A stretch of DNA of 64,000 bases from assembly GCF_014856545.2 (NCBI RefSeq), contig NZ_CP109811.1:3714001-3778000 (forward strand), given 5' to 3'. This document shows, in pieces, positions 35,321-45,000 of the stretch (position 1 is its first letter; each line of letters starts with the position of its first letter). Made by a program: the position numbers and the translations under genes. The notes under the pieces are model-generated. The model ran no database searches, was not told where the DNA came from, and worked only from the letters and a program-made list of their open reading frames with translations. The DNA is from Mesobacillus jeotgali. GTDB lineage: Bacteria; Bacillota; Bacilli; Bacillales; Cytobacillaceae.

Positions 35321-35347
35321 CCCACTTCCGCAAAGAAGTGAGGGTGT
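35321..35347 (-). terminator. Terminator after the small 59-residue gene
   Basis: The hairpin CCCTCACTTC/GAAGTGGGG with a short loop is followed by TTTTTTTG on the minus strand. Confidence 0.82.
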
Positions 35348-35354
35348 TACAAAT

Positions 35355-35534
35355 TTATGAAGATTGCTCTGGTTCAGGATGGAATTTAGATTTTACAGGC
35401 TGCCCGCCGCTTTTTTCATATTTTTTCTTCGCTTCTTTTACCGGATCGTGATCCATTCCAAGCTCTAGATCCTGGTTATTAATGCCGTTCCTTGTTTTTT
35501 GTTCCGGGTTATTCTGCTTTGAGCGCTTTTTCAA
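35355..35534 (-). CDS. Small basic/acidic hydrophilic protein, unknown
   Basis: 59 residues, no hydrophobic segment, rich in Lys, Gln, Asn and Glu: starts MKKRSKQNNPEQK, centre LELGMDHDPVKEAKKKYEKSG, ends PEPEQSS. The start is a TTG at 35534 after AGGAGGGAAGACATC, and a strong terminator follows, so expression is credible. It could be a small spore-associated protein by composition, but no family is recognised. It lies 18 bases downstream of ytzC on the same strand. Confidence 0.65.
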   Translation of the reverse strand: MKKRSKQNNPEQKTRNGINNQDLELGMDHDPVKEAKKKYEKSGGQPVKSKFHPEPEQSS

Positions 35535-35552
35535 GATGTCTTCCCTCCTGTT

Positions 35553-35816
35553 TTAGTGATCAAGCAAAATCATGTTGTTTTGGACTTGCTGCAGTTGAAG
35601 CCTCATTCTGTGCAATTGCTCGCGCTGCTGCGAATTAGCGCTGAAGGAAAGCTTGGCAAGATCATTGTATGCGTCCTCAAGTGCCTGCAGTGCATTGGTA
35701 AAATTGCCATCATTATAATGCTGCTGTGTGGCAGCATCCTTGTATTGATCCTGGGCAAGATTGATTGCATCCTCACATTGCTGAAGTAACTGGTCAACCG
35801 ATTGACGTGTTGCCAA
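35553..35816 (-). CDS. ytzC: DUF2524 protein YtzC
   Basis: 87 residues, helical, matching B. subtilis YtzC: begins ATRQSVDQLLQQCEDAIN and ends REQLHRMRLQLQQVQNNMI. Function unknown. The start is the TTG at 35816 with AAAGGAGGGGC in front; the frame stays open to 35945 but those extra residues are not part of the family. It lies divergent to ytqA, as in B. subtilis. Confidence 0.85.
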   Translation of the reverse strand: MATRQSVDQLLQQCEDAINLAQDQYKDAATQQHYNDGNFTNALQALEDAYNDLAKLSFSANSQQREQLHRMRLQLQQVQNNMILLDH

Positions 35817-36016
35817 TAGTAGCCCCTCCTTTACTTGATGCTGAAGCAAAGTCTGCTTCTTCTTTATTTTGTTCACAATACATTTTCCTATCACGATTTT
35901 GCGAATGTTTAATGATGGCAAAAGCTTTTTGTAATCTTTTTGCAATTGGATTCACTTATTCTAAGTGGTACAATTTTTATTATTACTGACTGACAGGTTT
36001 TAAGGAGGTTTCTGGC

Positions 36017-36991
36017 ATGAAGCAAGCCAACCCTTTTCCATACGCAACAGACGATAAACGATACCATACCTGGAACTACCATCTACGGAACCATTTTGGC
36101 CATAAGGTTTTTAAAGTGGCGCTTGATGGCGGATTCGATTGTCCAAACCGAGACGGCACTGTAGCCCACGGCGGCTGCACCTTCTGCAGCGCAGCTGGAT
36201 CGGGGGATTTCGCCGGTGACAGAGTAGAAGATCTCGGCACACAATTCAAGAAGATAAAAGATAAAATGCATTCGAAATGGAAAGACGGCAAGTACATGGC
36301 CTATTTTCAGGCTTTCACGAATACCCATGCACCTGTCGAGGTCCTGAGGGAGAAATACGAAACGGTACTGAACGAGGAAGGTGTCGTGGGGCTATCAATT
36401 GCCACAAGACCCGATTGCCTGCCTGACGATGTCGTGGAATATTTGGCAGAGTTGAATGAGCGAACATATTTATGGGTAGAGCTTGGACTTCAGACAGTTC
36501 ATGAAAAAACAGCCAATCTGATCAATCGTGCTCATGATTATGAAACGTACAAAGAAGGCGTGGACAAGCTCCGGAAGCATGGTATCAGGGTTTGTTCGCA
36601 TATCATCAACGGACTGCCCCAGGAAACACCTGAAATGATGATGGAGACTGCAAAAGAAGTCGCGAAGCTCGATGTGCACGGTATCAAGATCCATCTTCTT
36701 CACCTGCTGAAAGGGACTCCGATGGTCAAGCAATATGAAAAAGGGCTGCTGGAATTCCTTAACTTTGAGGACTATGTAAAATTGGTCTGCGACCAGCTCG
36801 AAATTCTCCCTCCAGAGATGATCATCCACCGAATTACCGGAGATGGACCGATTGAGCTGATGGTCGGACCGATGTGGAGCGTCAATAAATGGGAAGTACT
36901 GAATGCGATTGACAAAGAAATGAAGCGTCGCGACAGCTGGCAGGGAAAATTTTATACTGGGAACAAAGTGGTGATTGAAAATGAAGCTTGA
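36017..36991 (+). CDS. ytqA: Radical SAM protein YtqA (MnmL), tRNA wobble uridine modification
   Basis: 324 residues, YhcC/TIGR01212-type radical SAM enzyme. The cluster cysteines are in FDCPNRDGTVAHGGCTFCSA (about 34-53), a long-spaced C-x-C-x2-C arrangement. It overlaps by 11 bases with ytqB. In B. subtilis the ytqA-ytqB pair has been linked to the mnm5s2U pathway, where YtqA (MnmL) is proposed to convert cmnm5 to nm5 before methylation by YtqB (MnmM); this is recalled family knowledge. RBS AAGGAGG precedes ATG 36017. Confidence 0.88.
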   Translation: MKQANPFPYATDDKRYHTWNYHLRNHFGHKVFKVALDGGFDCPNRDGTVAHGGCTFCSAAGSGDFAGDRVEDLGTQFKKIKDKMHSKWKDGKYMAYFQAFTNTHAPVEVLREKYETVLNEEGVVGLSIATRPDCLPDDVVEYLAELNERTYLWVELGLQTVHEKTANLINRAHDYETYKEGVDKLRKHGIRVCSHIINGLPQETPEMMMETAKEVAKLDVHGIKIHLLHLLKGTPMVKQYEKGLLEFLNFEDYVKLVCDQLEILPPEMIIHRITGDGPIELMVGPMWSVNKWEVLNAIDKEMKRRDSWQGKFYTGNKVVIENEA

Positions 36992-37553
36992 ACGGATTCT
37001 TCCTTTTGCCAGGAACCTTCTTGAACTGGCAGTGAAACCCGGTGACATCGCAGTCGATGCGACAGTCGGCAACGGGCATGATACGATATTTTTGGCCAAC
37101 CTGGTCGGCCCTTCCGGCAGGATTTATGGGTTTGATATCCAGGATGAAGCATTAATGTCATGCAAAACGAAGCTTCGTGAACATGAGCTGCAGGACCAGG
37201 TGACACTGTTCCATACCGGACATGAAAACATCACAGAATGCATTCCCCCGCTGCATTTCGGAAAAATAACCGGCGCCGTTTTCAACCTCGGCTATCTGCC
37301 CGGAGGCAATAAGGATATCGTTACAGTCCCTGAGACGACCATCCAGGCCATCGACCAGCTCCTGGAAATCATGGCGCCAGAGGGCATCATCGTAATCGTG
37401 ATTTACCATGGACACCCAGAAGGCAAAGTTGAACGGGAATATTTATTGCGTTATGTAAAATCACTGGATCAAAATATAGCACACGTATTGGAATATAAAT
37501 TCCTGAACCAGAAAAATAATCCGCCATTTATTATTGCGATTGAGAAGAGATAG
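36981..37553 (+). CDS. mnmM: tRNA 5-aminomethyl-2-thiouridine methyltransferase MnmM (YtqB)
   Basis: 190 residues, Rossmann-fold SAM methyltransferase. Motif I is AVDATVGNGHDTIFLA (about 26-41), followed by the acidic loop GFDIQDEAL; the motif IV region reads GAVFNLGYLPGGNK (about 96). B. subtilis YtqB methylates nm5s2U to mnm5s2U at the tRNA wobble base. Its ATG at 36981 overlaps the end of ytqA by 11 bases, showing coupling. The gene ends just before the long 52-bp repeat array. Confidence 0.88.
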   Translation: MKLERILPFARNLLELAVKPGDIAVDATVGNGHDTIFLANLVGPSGRIYGFDIQDEALMSCKTKLREHELQDQVTLFHTGHENITECIPPLHFGKITGAVFNLGYLPGGNKDIVTVPETTIQAIDQLLEIMAPEGIIVIVIYHGHPEGKVEREYLLRYVKSLDQNIAHVLEYKFLNQKNNPPFIIAIEKR

Positions 37554-37569
37554 GAAAGAAGTATCGATT

Positions 37570-38041
37570 TTATGACGTACACTTTTTCGTGTTTCCCATA
37601 GATTTTTGTCCGTCATCGCCTTGGTGACGGACACTTTTTTAAGATTCCATCAAGTTTTTGTCCATCATCGCCTTAATGACGGACATTTTTTCAGGATTCC
37701 ACCGATTTTTTGTCCGTCATCGTCTGTATGACGGACACTTTTTCAGTTTTCCCACAGGTTTTTGGCCATCATCACCTTGATGACGGACACTTTCTCGGTT
37801 TTCCCGAAGGTTTTTGTCCGTCATCGCCTTGATAACGGACACTTTCTAGATAATCCCACAGGTTTTTGTCCGTCATCTCCCTGATGACGGACACTTTTTC
37901 AGTTTTCCCACAGTTTTTTGGCCATCAGATGACAGACACTTTTTCAGTTTTCCCGAAGGTTTTTGTCCGTCATCGCCTTGATGACGGACACTTTCTAGAT
38001 AATCCCACAGATTTTTGACCGTCATCTCCCTGATGACGGTC
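37570..38041. repeat. 52-bp tandem array II (hairpin family)
   Basis: Nine hairpin units start at 37608, 37660, 37712, 37764, 37816, 37868, 37920, 37965 and 38017; a partial unit precedes them. Spacing is 52 bp in every step except one (45), where the unit at 37920 has lost seven bases of its arm and loop. Each unit has GTCCGTCATC.../...GATGACGGAC and a following ACTTTTT or ACTTTCT. It lies between convergent ytqB and ytpB and shares the unit with array I. Confidence 0.93.
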
Positions 38042-38056
38042 AGTCCTCACAAAAAA

Positions 38057-38084
38057 ACAGCCAGGGAATCTAATCCCTGACTGT
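38057..38084 (-). terminator. Terminator after ytpB
   Basis: The stem ACAG.CAGGGA/TCCCTG.CTGT is followed by TTTTTTTG on the minus strand. Its sequence is unrelated to the neighbouring 52-bp units. Confidence 0.85.
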
Positions 38085-38088
38085 ACTT

Positions 38089-39183
38089 TTACTTTATAAA
38101 CACTTTCGCCACTCCCGAAGGAACCCATCTCTGCAATGACCGATATGCTCGTCCATTGATATAAAAGAAGTAGCTGACGGGGCCGGCTGTTTTAATCATT
38201 TCCCTTGCCAGCTTCCTGATTCTTTCCTGGCGCCTTACTTTTTCATCGGACAGGTAAACGCCGAGCAGTCCGCGATTAATCAGCTTGTGGAAGTTCCGAT
38301 GCGGCAATCGAGCCGTGTGATGATCGGCATTTTCCACGAAATGCCGGAGCCGCTCGAATAATGCTTCTTCATTTTCATAATAGAAGCAGAAGTTCAGATC
38401 CCCGCCTTCGCGGTCCTCTTCCTGGTCAATAAAATAATCGAGCAGGATGTGCAGCCCTTGTATGTATGGAAAATAGCCATTTCGGATGCTGTCAGCATAC
38501 TCTGGTTTGAAATCATCGCGAAGCGCGTAGCTCACGAGGCAAAAGATTCCAAGCGTCGAGCCGGTGCATGCAGAGAATTCATACCACTCCATATCCGGTA
38601 TATTTTCACGGTGGCCGTCGAACCATGTTTGCAGTCTCGGGACACGCTCTTTGACCTCAACATGTTTGTGAATCTGCAGATCACAGTAATAATCACATAG
38701 CTCCAGTAGATGCTGCTGGATCTTATGATAATGATCCAGCTCACCAAGTACTTCCCGGCAAACTGTCACCAGCTCGATCAGATATCCGCCATCATTCTGG
38801 TCTTCCCGTTCGCGATAGTAATTTTTCAACTGGCTGTCAAGAGTCAGGGCATCCGCCATTGATTCATGCAGCGCTGAAAAGTCCACTGGGTCCATTGACG
38901 TGCTGCGATCACAAAGATTGTCGAGATAATCGCTGATTGTCTGGTATGCGACAATGAACCGGATCGCCTGCTTATATTGCTTTTTCGCGGTCAGGCTTAA
39001 AATCGAGCCGCCCTCACAATGGAATGTCTTATGCTCGATACTGGCCAGCGCCTGTTTCCTTAATTCCGGATTGGGAATCTCCTCTGCCCTGCTTTTCCAG
39101 TATGCAAGCTCACGGTGTACTTGGGGCAGGACCTGCCTGTATACACGGTACATCAAACTGATGGGCATTGATGGGATCATCAT
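38089..39183 (-). CDS. ytpB: Tetraprenyl-beta-curcumene synthase (DUF2600)
   Basis: 364 residues matching YtpB, a large-terpene cyclase that turns all-E-tetraprenyl diphosphate into tetraprenyl-beta-curcumene, a step to sesquarterpenes/sporulenes of spores. The Asp-containing motif DYLDNLCDRS (about 86-95) would bind magnesium and diphosphate. It is downstream of ytpA on the same strand with a 24-base gap, as in B. subtilis. Ribosome site GAGGGTGAAG is somewhat far from ATG 39183. Confidence 0.88.
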   Translation of the reverse strand: MMIPSMPISLMYRVYRQVLPQVHRELAYWKSRAEEIPNPELRKQALASIEHKTFHCEGGSILSLTAKKQYKQAIRFIVAYQTISDYLDNLCDRSTSMDPVDFSALHESMADALTLDSQLKNYYREREDQNDGGYLIELVTVCREVLGELDHYHKIQQHLLELCDYYCDLQIHKHVEVKERVPRLQTWFDGHRENIPDMEWYEFSACTGSTLGIFCLVSYALRDDFKPEYADSIRNGYFPYIQGLHILLDYFIDQEEDREGGDLNFCFYYENEEALFERLRHFVENADHHTARLPHRNFHKLINRGLLGVYLSDEKVRRQERIRKLAREMIKTAGPVSYFFYINGRAYRSLQRWVPSGVAKVFIK

Positions 39184-39207
39184 GCTGCAGCTTCACCCTC
39201 TCCATAT

Positions 39208-40011
39208 CTAATACACATAACCAATCGCCTTCAGCTGACTGATGACAAAATCATGTGCATAATCAAAAACCTCTTCTCGTTCAGGTTCGTTGAACACTTC
39301 ATGAAAGCACTTCGGCCATTCTTTATATCTTTTTTCCGACAAGGGAGCATGATTGAACCATTCCTTGACAGAACGTTTATCAACAATCTGATCATCGCCA
39401 CCTTGAACTAGCAAAGTCGGGACGTCCTGTACTTTATCTATATTTTCAAACGCCTGCTCCATTGCTGCCACCAGCTCGCGGTACCAGCGCACCGACACCT
39501 TGGTAATGTACAGTGAATCATTCGCGTCGACTGCCCTGACATCCTCATTCCTGGTGGCCATCTCCACTGACAGACCAGGAGAAATTCTGAAAGTCGGCAC
39601 AATGACATTCAAGCCATGGGACAGCATATCCAGCATTTTCGAAGGATAATTCACTAAACCGAGGCAAGGCGATGACAAAATCAGGCCGGCAATTTCGACC
39701 CTCTCTTCCTGCAGCATGCGGATGGCAACTAGTCCGCCCATGCTGTGGCCCAGCAAAAATACCGGGAGATCAAAGTCATACGCAGCTTCAACCCACTCTT
39801 TCACTTCCATGATATATTCGTCAAATGAATCAATATGGCCACGGTTCGCCCTTGTTGTCATGCCCTGCCCAGGCAAATCACCCATTATGACATGAAATCC
39901 GGATGAGCGCCAGGCTTCAATCAGCCAGCCATACCGGCGATGATGCTCCAGCGCACCATGAATCATCACGATTACAGCCTTAGCATCCCCATCAGCTTCC
40001 CATTTCCACAT
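39208..40011 (-). CDS. ytpA: Alpha/beta hydrolase, lysophospholipase-type (YtpA)
   Basis: 267 residues. Nucleophile elbow GHSMGG (about 86), early oxyanion HGALEHHRRY (about 19) and a C-terminal His in KCFHEVFNEPER (about 243) make the triad. YtpA of B. subtilis acts as a phospholipase and has been connected with bacilysocin. The start is taken at ATG 40011 (MWKWEADG), which matches the family N-terminus and is nine bases from GTGGGGGA. It forms a unit with ytpB. Confidence 0.86.
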   Translation of the reverse strand: MWKWEADGDAKAVIVMIHGALEHHRRYGWLIEAWRSSGFHVIMGDLPGQGMTTRANRGHIDSFDEYIMEVKEWVEAAYDFDLPVFLLGHSMGGLVAIRMLQEERVEIAGLILSSPCLGLVNYPSKMLDMLSHGLNVIVPTFRISPGLSVEMATRNEDVRAVDANDSLYITKVSVRWYRELVAAMEQAFENIDKVQDVPTLLVQGGDDQIVDKRSVKEWFNHAPLSEKRYKEWPKCFHEVFNEPEREEVFDYAHDFVISQLKAIGYVY

Positions 40012-40116
40012 GACCATTCCCCCACTCAAATACTTTTTCTTTCTTTAAAAGAACTATAATATATAATTAGTAAAAAATAAAAATGAAAGCATCAATAAAT
40101 TACAGGAGTGTGTGCA

Positions 40117-40632
40117 ATGATTTACCCCTACAAAGGAAAAACGCCTAAAATAGCGGATTCCGCTTTTATTGCGGATTATGTAACGATTACCGGAGACGTC
40201 GAAATCGGCGAGGAATCGAGTGTCTGGTTCAACACCTCGATCCGCGGTGATGTCTCGCCTACCATTATTGGCAATAAAGTGAATATCCAGGATAACTCAG
40301 TCCTGCACCAGAGTCCGAACAATCCATTAATCCTCGAAGACGAAGTCACGGTCGGACATCAGGTCATCCTCCACAGCTGCATCATCAGGAAAAAAGCCTT
40401 GATTGGCATGGGCTCAATCATACTAGACCAGGCTGAGATCGGAGAAGGTGCGTTTATCGGTGCCGGCAGCCTTGTTCCGCAGGGAAAGAAAATCCCGCCC
40501 AACACGCTTGCTTTTGGTCGACCGGCAAAAGTCATCCGCGAATTGAATGAGGATGACATCCGCGATATGGAACGGATTTCCAGAGAATACGCTGAAAAAG
40601 GACAATACTATAAAAGTTTGCAACAAAGGTGA
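40117..40632 (+). CDS. ytoA: Gamma-carbonic anhydrase-family hexapeptide protein (YtoA)
   Basis: 171 residues of left-handed beta-helix repeats: IADYVTITGDVEIGEESSVW, then NVQDNS-like (VNIQDNSVLHQ, His about 66), VTVGHQVILHSC (His about 83 and 88) and IGMGSIILDQAEIGEGAFIG. The three His match the zinc ligands of gamma-carbonic anhydrases. True activity is unproven for most relatives of this type. ATG 40117 follows CAGGAG at eight bases. It stands divergent to ytpA. Confidence 0.88.
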   Translation: MIYPYKGKTPKIADSAFIADYVTITGDVEIGEESSVWFNTSIRGDVSPTIIGNKVNIQDNSVLHQSPNNPLILEDEVTVGHQVILHSCIIRKKALIGMGSIILDQAEIGEGAFIGAGSLVPQGKKIPPNTLAFGRPAKVIRELNEDDIRDMERISREYAEKGQYYKSLQQR

Positions 40633-40718
40633 ATGAATCTCTAAAAAAACTCCCTCACCAGTCCGATACTAAATAATATAATATACCCTTTTTATTTTTG
40701 AAATATGCGGACGTGGTG

Positions 40719-41603
40719 ATGGATGTGGACAAACTGTATTTACCGCTTGCAGCAATCATACCTCTGCTGCTCTTGTTTTATTTGTTGATCCGAAAACAAA
40801 ATAGCATGATGAAATCCATCCTGATGTTCCTGTTTGTTTTTACTTCGATCCTCGGCGCTTTCCTGATGGAAAATGTGCAGGCTTCCCATGTTGCCAAAGC
40901 CGTTCAGTCAGTTAAAAGCTGGCTTGAAGAGCCTGAACCCTCTGCCGAAAGGGCACCTGTGATCATCGAAAATGAAGAACCTGATATCATCCCGATTAAA
41001 AAACAGGTAATCCTTGACGCTCCAGTTATCTGGCAAATGCCTGAGCTCCCAAGAGGATGTGAGGTCACAAGTTTGGCGATGCTGCTGCAGCATCAAGGGG
41101 TACAAACTGACAAGCTGACACTCGCAAGAGAAGTGAAGAAAAACCCTGCACAATACCGTCTCAATGATGGCAAAATTTATTTTGGCGACCCGAATAAAGG
41201 GTTTGTCGGCAATATGTATACCTACACAGAACCAGGACTTGGAGTCTACCACAAGCCGATTGCCGACCTGGCCGAACAGTATCTTCCCGGCAAAATAAAA
41301 GATTTGACGGGCGCAGAATTACAAGAGCTGAAAATCCACCTGTCGGATGGCCGGCCGGTTTGGGTAATCACGAACACGGAATATAAGAAGCTTGACGAAA
41401 GCTTTTTCCAGACATGGTACACGCCTGACGGGCCCGTAAAAGTAACCATGAAGGAGCATTCGGTCCTGATTACAGGCTATGATGAAAATTTCATTTACTT
41501 CAATGACCCATTAACGGGTGAAAAAAATAAAAAAGCACCCATGAAAGACTTCGTGGAAGCCTGGGTGCAAATGGGAAGGCAGGCCATTACCTACCTTCCC
41601 TGA
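40719..41603 (+). CDS. Membrane-anchored C39-like cysteine peptidase
   Basis: 294 residues. Two hydrophobic segments lie at the N-terminus (LYLPLAAIIPLLLLFYLLI and MFLFVFTSILGAFLM), then a linker rich in Glu/Pro, and a Peptidase_C39_2 domain from about 105. The catalytic Cys is in ELPRGCEVTSLAMLLQH (about 119), the His in TMKEHSVLITGYDE (about 253) and the Asp in YFNDPLTGEK (about 268). Its target is unknown. The start is uncertain: ATG 40719 or a TTG at 40698. It runs up to only three bases from the convergent asnB. Confidence 0.78.
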   Translation: MDVDKLYLPLAAIIPLLLLFYLLIRKQNSMMKSILMFLFVFTSILGAFLMENVQASHVAKAVQSVKSWLEEPEPSAERAPVIIENEEPDIIPIKKQVILDAPVIWQMPELPRGCEVTSLAMLLQHQGVQTDKLTLAREVKKNPAQYRLNDGKIYFGDPNKGFVGNMYTYTEPGLGVYHKPIADLAEQYLPGKIKDLTGAELQELKIHLSDGRPVWVITNTEYKKLDESFFQTWYTPDGPVKVTMKEHSVLITGYDENFIYFNDPLTGEKNKKAPMKDFVEAWVQMGRQAITYLP

Positions 41604-41606
41604 TTT

Positions 41607-43502
41607 TTAAGACTGCAATACTTTTTGAGCCTCATACTCCTTCTGGAAGGAGTATTTTTTTTCGACATATACATCATGCCACATCATGAACATCAATACC
41701 GTCCAGATTTTGCGGCTGTTATCGGCCTTGTTCTGGCAGTGGTCATCCAATAGCTTCAAAAGGTATGACTTATTGATGAGATGTTCTGTGTTGCTTTCCT
41801 TGATGATATTCTTTGCCCATTCATTCATTTCATTCTTCAGCCAGTGGCGGATCGGCACCGGGAAGCCCAGCTTTTTGCGGGTTAACACGTGCTCAGGAAC
41901 CACACCTTCAGCCGCTTTACGTAAGATATACTTCGTTGTATTGTTAGCCGTCTTCAGGCTTGTAGGAATCTTCGAAGCTGTTTCGAAAACAATCTTATCC
42001 AGGAATGGAACACGAAGCTCAAGTGAATGAGCCATCGTCATTTTATCAGCCTTCAATAAAATGTCACCGCGCATCCATGTATGGATATCGATATATTGCA
42101 TCGTATCAACTGGGTCATATCCTCTGCTCTCTCTGTAAAGAGGCTTCGTGATATCCCTGTAATCGTACTGTCCGTTATACACGTGCAGCAGCTCGCTCTT
42201 CTCTTTTTCAGAGAACATCTTCGCATTTCCGATATAACGCTCTTGCATTGGTGTCACGCCGCGTTCAATGAAGCTTTTCCCCTTCATTCCCTCTGGCATC
42301 ATTTTCGCGATGCCTTTCAGCATGACCTTCCCTGCCTGAGGGATTTTGTTGAACATCTCAAGATCTTGCGGTTCACGGTAGATATTATATCCGCCGAACA
42401 ATTCATCCGCACCCTCACCAGAGAGAACAACCGTTACATGCTTCCGTGCTTCACGGGCAACGAAATACAAAGGGATCGCTGCTGGGTCGGCAAGCGGGTC
42501 ATCCATATGCCACATGATCTTCGGCAGTTCATCCATGTATTCCTGCGGACTGATCACATAGCTGATGTTTTCGACACCAAGTCGATCAGCTGTTTCCTTC
42601 GCGACGTCAATTTCGCTGAATCCATTCTGTTCAAAACCAACAGAGAATGTCTTGATCCCAGGGTGATACTGCTTCGCAATCGACGCGATAATGGAGGAAT
42701 CGATTCCGCCAGAAAGGAATGATCCAACAGGCACATCACTGCGCATGTGGATTTTTACGGATTCAAACAGGACGTCCCTGATCTCCTTCGTGAATTCATC
42801 CTCCGTTTTGTGGATAGGCGAAAAGCTCGCTTTCCAGTAACGCTTGATTTCCATCGGCGAACCGATTTTTTTTGTAAAATAATGCCCCGGCTCTAGCTTG
42901 TAGATGCCTTCTGACATTGTATTTGGTTCTGGAACAAACTGATACGTCAGGTAATGCTGTAATGCCTTATAATCAAGGACATCGTTTTCCAGTGCAAGCA
43001 AGATACTCTTTTTCTCAGAACCAAAGAACGTGCGGTCGCCATCTTCAAAATAGAAGAATGGTTTGATGCCGAAATGGTCACGGGCACCGTAAAGAACCTG
43101 CTCTTGTTTATCCCAGATGACAAACGCGAACATTCCGCGCAGCTTGTCGACAGCCTGCTCTTTAAGATGGCTGTATAGGGCAATGATGACTTCAGTATCC
43201 GAGTGAGTTTCGAAGCTAAGCCCTTCTTCAATCAGCTCTTCACGAAGCTCAAGATAGTTGTAGATTTCCCCATTGAAAATGATCCAATAGCGCTCATTTT
43301 CATAGGTCAATGGCTGATGGCCAGCCTCAAGGTCGATGATGCTCAGACGGCGGAAGCCGAATTGGATATGCTCATCATAGAAATATCCATCATCATCAGG
43401 ACCGCGATGGGTGATGATGTCATTCATATTTTTAAACAGCTGCTTATCATCGCCGCTGAATTCCTGTGCATTTTCATGTACACAACCGATAAAGCCACAC
43501 AT
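41607..43502 (-). CDS. asnB: Asparagine synthase (glutamine-hydrolysing)
   Basis: 631 residues. The N-terminal glutaminase needs Cys directly after the initiator Met; hence the start is set at ATG 43502 (MCGFIGCVHE), although the frame opens earlier. Other glutaminase residues are HRGPDDDGYF (about 32) and NGEIYNYLELR (about 75). The synthetase domain has the PP-loop SFLSGGIDSSIIA (about 260). It forms asparagine from aspartate, glutamine and ATP. No terminator space exists between it and the convergent peptidase gene. Confidence 0.95.
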   Translation of the reverse strand: MCGFIGCVHENAQEFSGDDKQLFKNMNDIITHRGPDDDGYFYDEHIQFGFRRLSIIDLEAGHQPLTYENERYWIIFNGEIYNYLELREELIEEGLSFETHSDTEVIIALYSHLKEQAVDKLRGMFAFVIWDKQEQVLYGARDHFGIKPFFYFEDGDRTFFGSEKKSILLALENDVLDYKALQHYLTYQFVPEPNTMSEGIYKLEPGHYFTKKIGSPMEIKRYWKASFSPIHKTEDEFTKEIRDVLFESVKIHMRSDVPVGSFLSGGIDSSIIASIAKQYHPGIKTFSVGFEQNGFSEIDVAKETADRLGVENISYVISPQEYMDELPKIMWHMDDPLADPAAIPLYFVAREARKHVTVVLSGEGADELFGGYNIYREPQDLEMFNKIPQAGKVMLKGIAKMMPEGMKGKSFIERGVTPMQERYIGNAKMFSEKEKSELLHVYNGQYDYRDITKPLYRESRGYDPVDTMQYIDIHTWMRGDILLKADKMTMAHSLELRVPFLDKIVFETASKIPTSLKTANNTTKYILRKAAEGVVPEHVLTRKKLGFPVPIRHWLKNEMNEWAKNIIKESNTEHLINKSYLLKLLDDHCQNKADNSRKIWTVLMFMMWHDVYVEKKYSFQKEYEAQKVLQS

Positions 43503-43755
43503 TATGTACTTCACCTTCTCCATTTCAGAAAAAATTTAGTTTTGCGCTGATTTCCGCTCTAGGCGCGATTTTTATAACAAAGAACCTAATAGAAATGCAT
43601 CTTTCTAAAAACATACCATCTAATACTATCATTAAACGCAAAATTTTTGCAGTAAAATCTAAGGGAAATTTAAGGTAATACTCTATTTTACACCTTTTGA
43701 ACCAGGTGCAAACCTGATGGGTTTTTGAGTGTTCCCTGATTAGACGGCAAATAAT

Positions 43756-43789
43756 AAAGGGAGTTACATATTTCTATGCAACTCCCTTT
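43756..43789 (-). terminator. Terminator after metK
   Basis: The stem AAAGGGAGTT/AACTCCCTTT, extended by CATA/TATG, follows the metK stop region with T-rich sequence on the minus strand. The rest of the 295-base gap to asnB (43503-43755) shows nothing else beyond the presumed asnB promoter. Confidence 0.7.
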
Positions 43790-43797
43790 GTACTTTT

Positions 43798-45000
43798 TTA
43801 TTTTCCTAGTGCTTGAGTGCGAAGTGCCTCAGCCTTGTCTGTACGTTCCCATGGAAGGTCAACGTCAGAACGGCCAAAGTGTCCATAAGCAGCTGTCTGC
43901 TTGTAGATTGGCTTGCGCAGGTCAAGCATATTGATGATTCCGGCAGGACGAAGGTCGAAGTTGCTTTCTACAACGTCGATCAAAACATCTTCGCTGACTT
44001 TGCCTGTTCCGAAAGTATCAACTGAAATCGATACCGGACGAGCAACACCGATTGCGTATGCAAGCTGAACTTCAACTTTTTCAGCTAGGCCGGCAGCTAC
44101 GATGTTCTTCGCAACGTAACGGGCAGCATATGCAGCTGAACGGTCAACTTTAGTAGGATCCTTACCAGAGAATGCACCTCCGCCATGGCGAGCGTATCCG
44201 CCGTAAGTATCAACGATGATCTTGCGGCCAGTAAGACCTGCATCACCCTGTGGTCCGCCGATTACGAAACGTCCAGTTGGGTTAATGAAGTATTTTGTAT
44301 TTTCGTCGATCAATTCTGCTGGTACAACAGGCTTGATGACATGTTCTTTTAGGTTGCGCTGGATTTGCTCAAGCGAAACTTCTGGATGGTGCTGAGTTGA
44401 GATAACGATAGTATCGATGCGGACTGGCTTGTCGTTCTCATCGTATTCAACTGTCACCTGAGTTTTTCCGTCCGGACGAAGGTATGGAAGGATCTCTTCC
44501 TTGCGAACTTCAGTCAGGCGGCGGGAAATCTTGTGAGCCAATGAAATCGGCAGAGGCATAAGCTCTTTCGTTTCGTTGCAGGCAAAACCAAACATTAAGC
44601 CCTGGTCTCCTGCACCGATTGCTTCGATTTCTTCATCAGACATTTGTCCTTCACGTGCTTCAAGTGCCTGGTCAACACCCATCGCGATGTCTGCAGACTG
44701 CTCGTCGATTGAAGTCAAAACTGCGCAAGTTTCAGAGTCAAAACCATACTTCGCGCGAGTGTAGCCAATTTCCTTGACTGTTTCACGAACAATTTTCGGA
44801 ATATCTACGTATGTAGATGTAGTGATTTCGCCTGCAACTAGTACAAGGCCTGTCGTAACTGATGTTTCAGCAGCAACACGTGCATTAGCATCTTTTGCAA
44901 GGATCGCATCCAAAATCGCGTCAGAAATCTGGTCGCAGATTTTATCCGGATGGCCTTCTGTTACTGATTCAGAAGTGAACAAACGGCGTTTGTTTGACAT
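43798..45000 (-). CDS. metK: S-adenosylmethionine synthetase
   Basis: 400 residues. Signatures: [20 protein letters not shown] (about 8-27), [12 protein letters not shown] (about 120) and [16 protein letters not shown] (about 270). It makes SAM from methionine and ATP and thereby closes the loop with its own SAM-sensing leader. The start is ATG 45000 after GGGAGGAA; the longer frame is not family-like. Complete and undisturbed. Confidence 0.97.
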   Translation of the reverse strand: MSNKRRLFTSESVTEGHPDKICDQISDAILDAILAKDANARVAAETSVTTGLVLVAGEITTSTYVDIPKIVRETVKEIGYTRAKYGFDSETCAVLTSIDEQSADIAMGVDQALEAREGQMSDEEIEAIGAGDQGLMFGFACNETKELMPLPISLAHKISRRLTEVRKEEILPYLRPDGKTQVTVEYDENDKPVRIDTIVISTQHHPEVSLEQIQRNLKEHVIKPVVPAELIDENTKYFINPTGRFVIGGPQGDAGLTGRKIIVDTYGGYARHGGGAFSGKDPTKVDRSAAYAARYVAKNIVAAGLAEKVEVQLAYAIGVARPVSISVDTFGTGKVSEDVLIDVVESNFDLRPAGIINMLDLRKPIYKQTAAYGHFGRSDVDLPWERTDKAEALRTQALGK

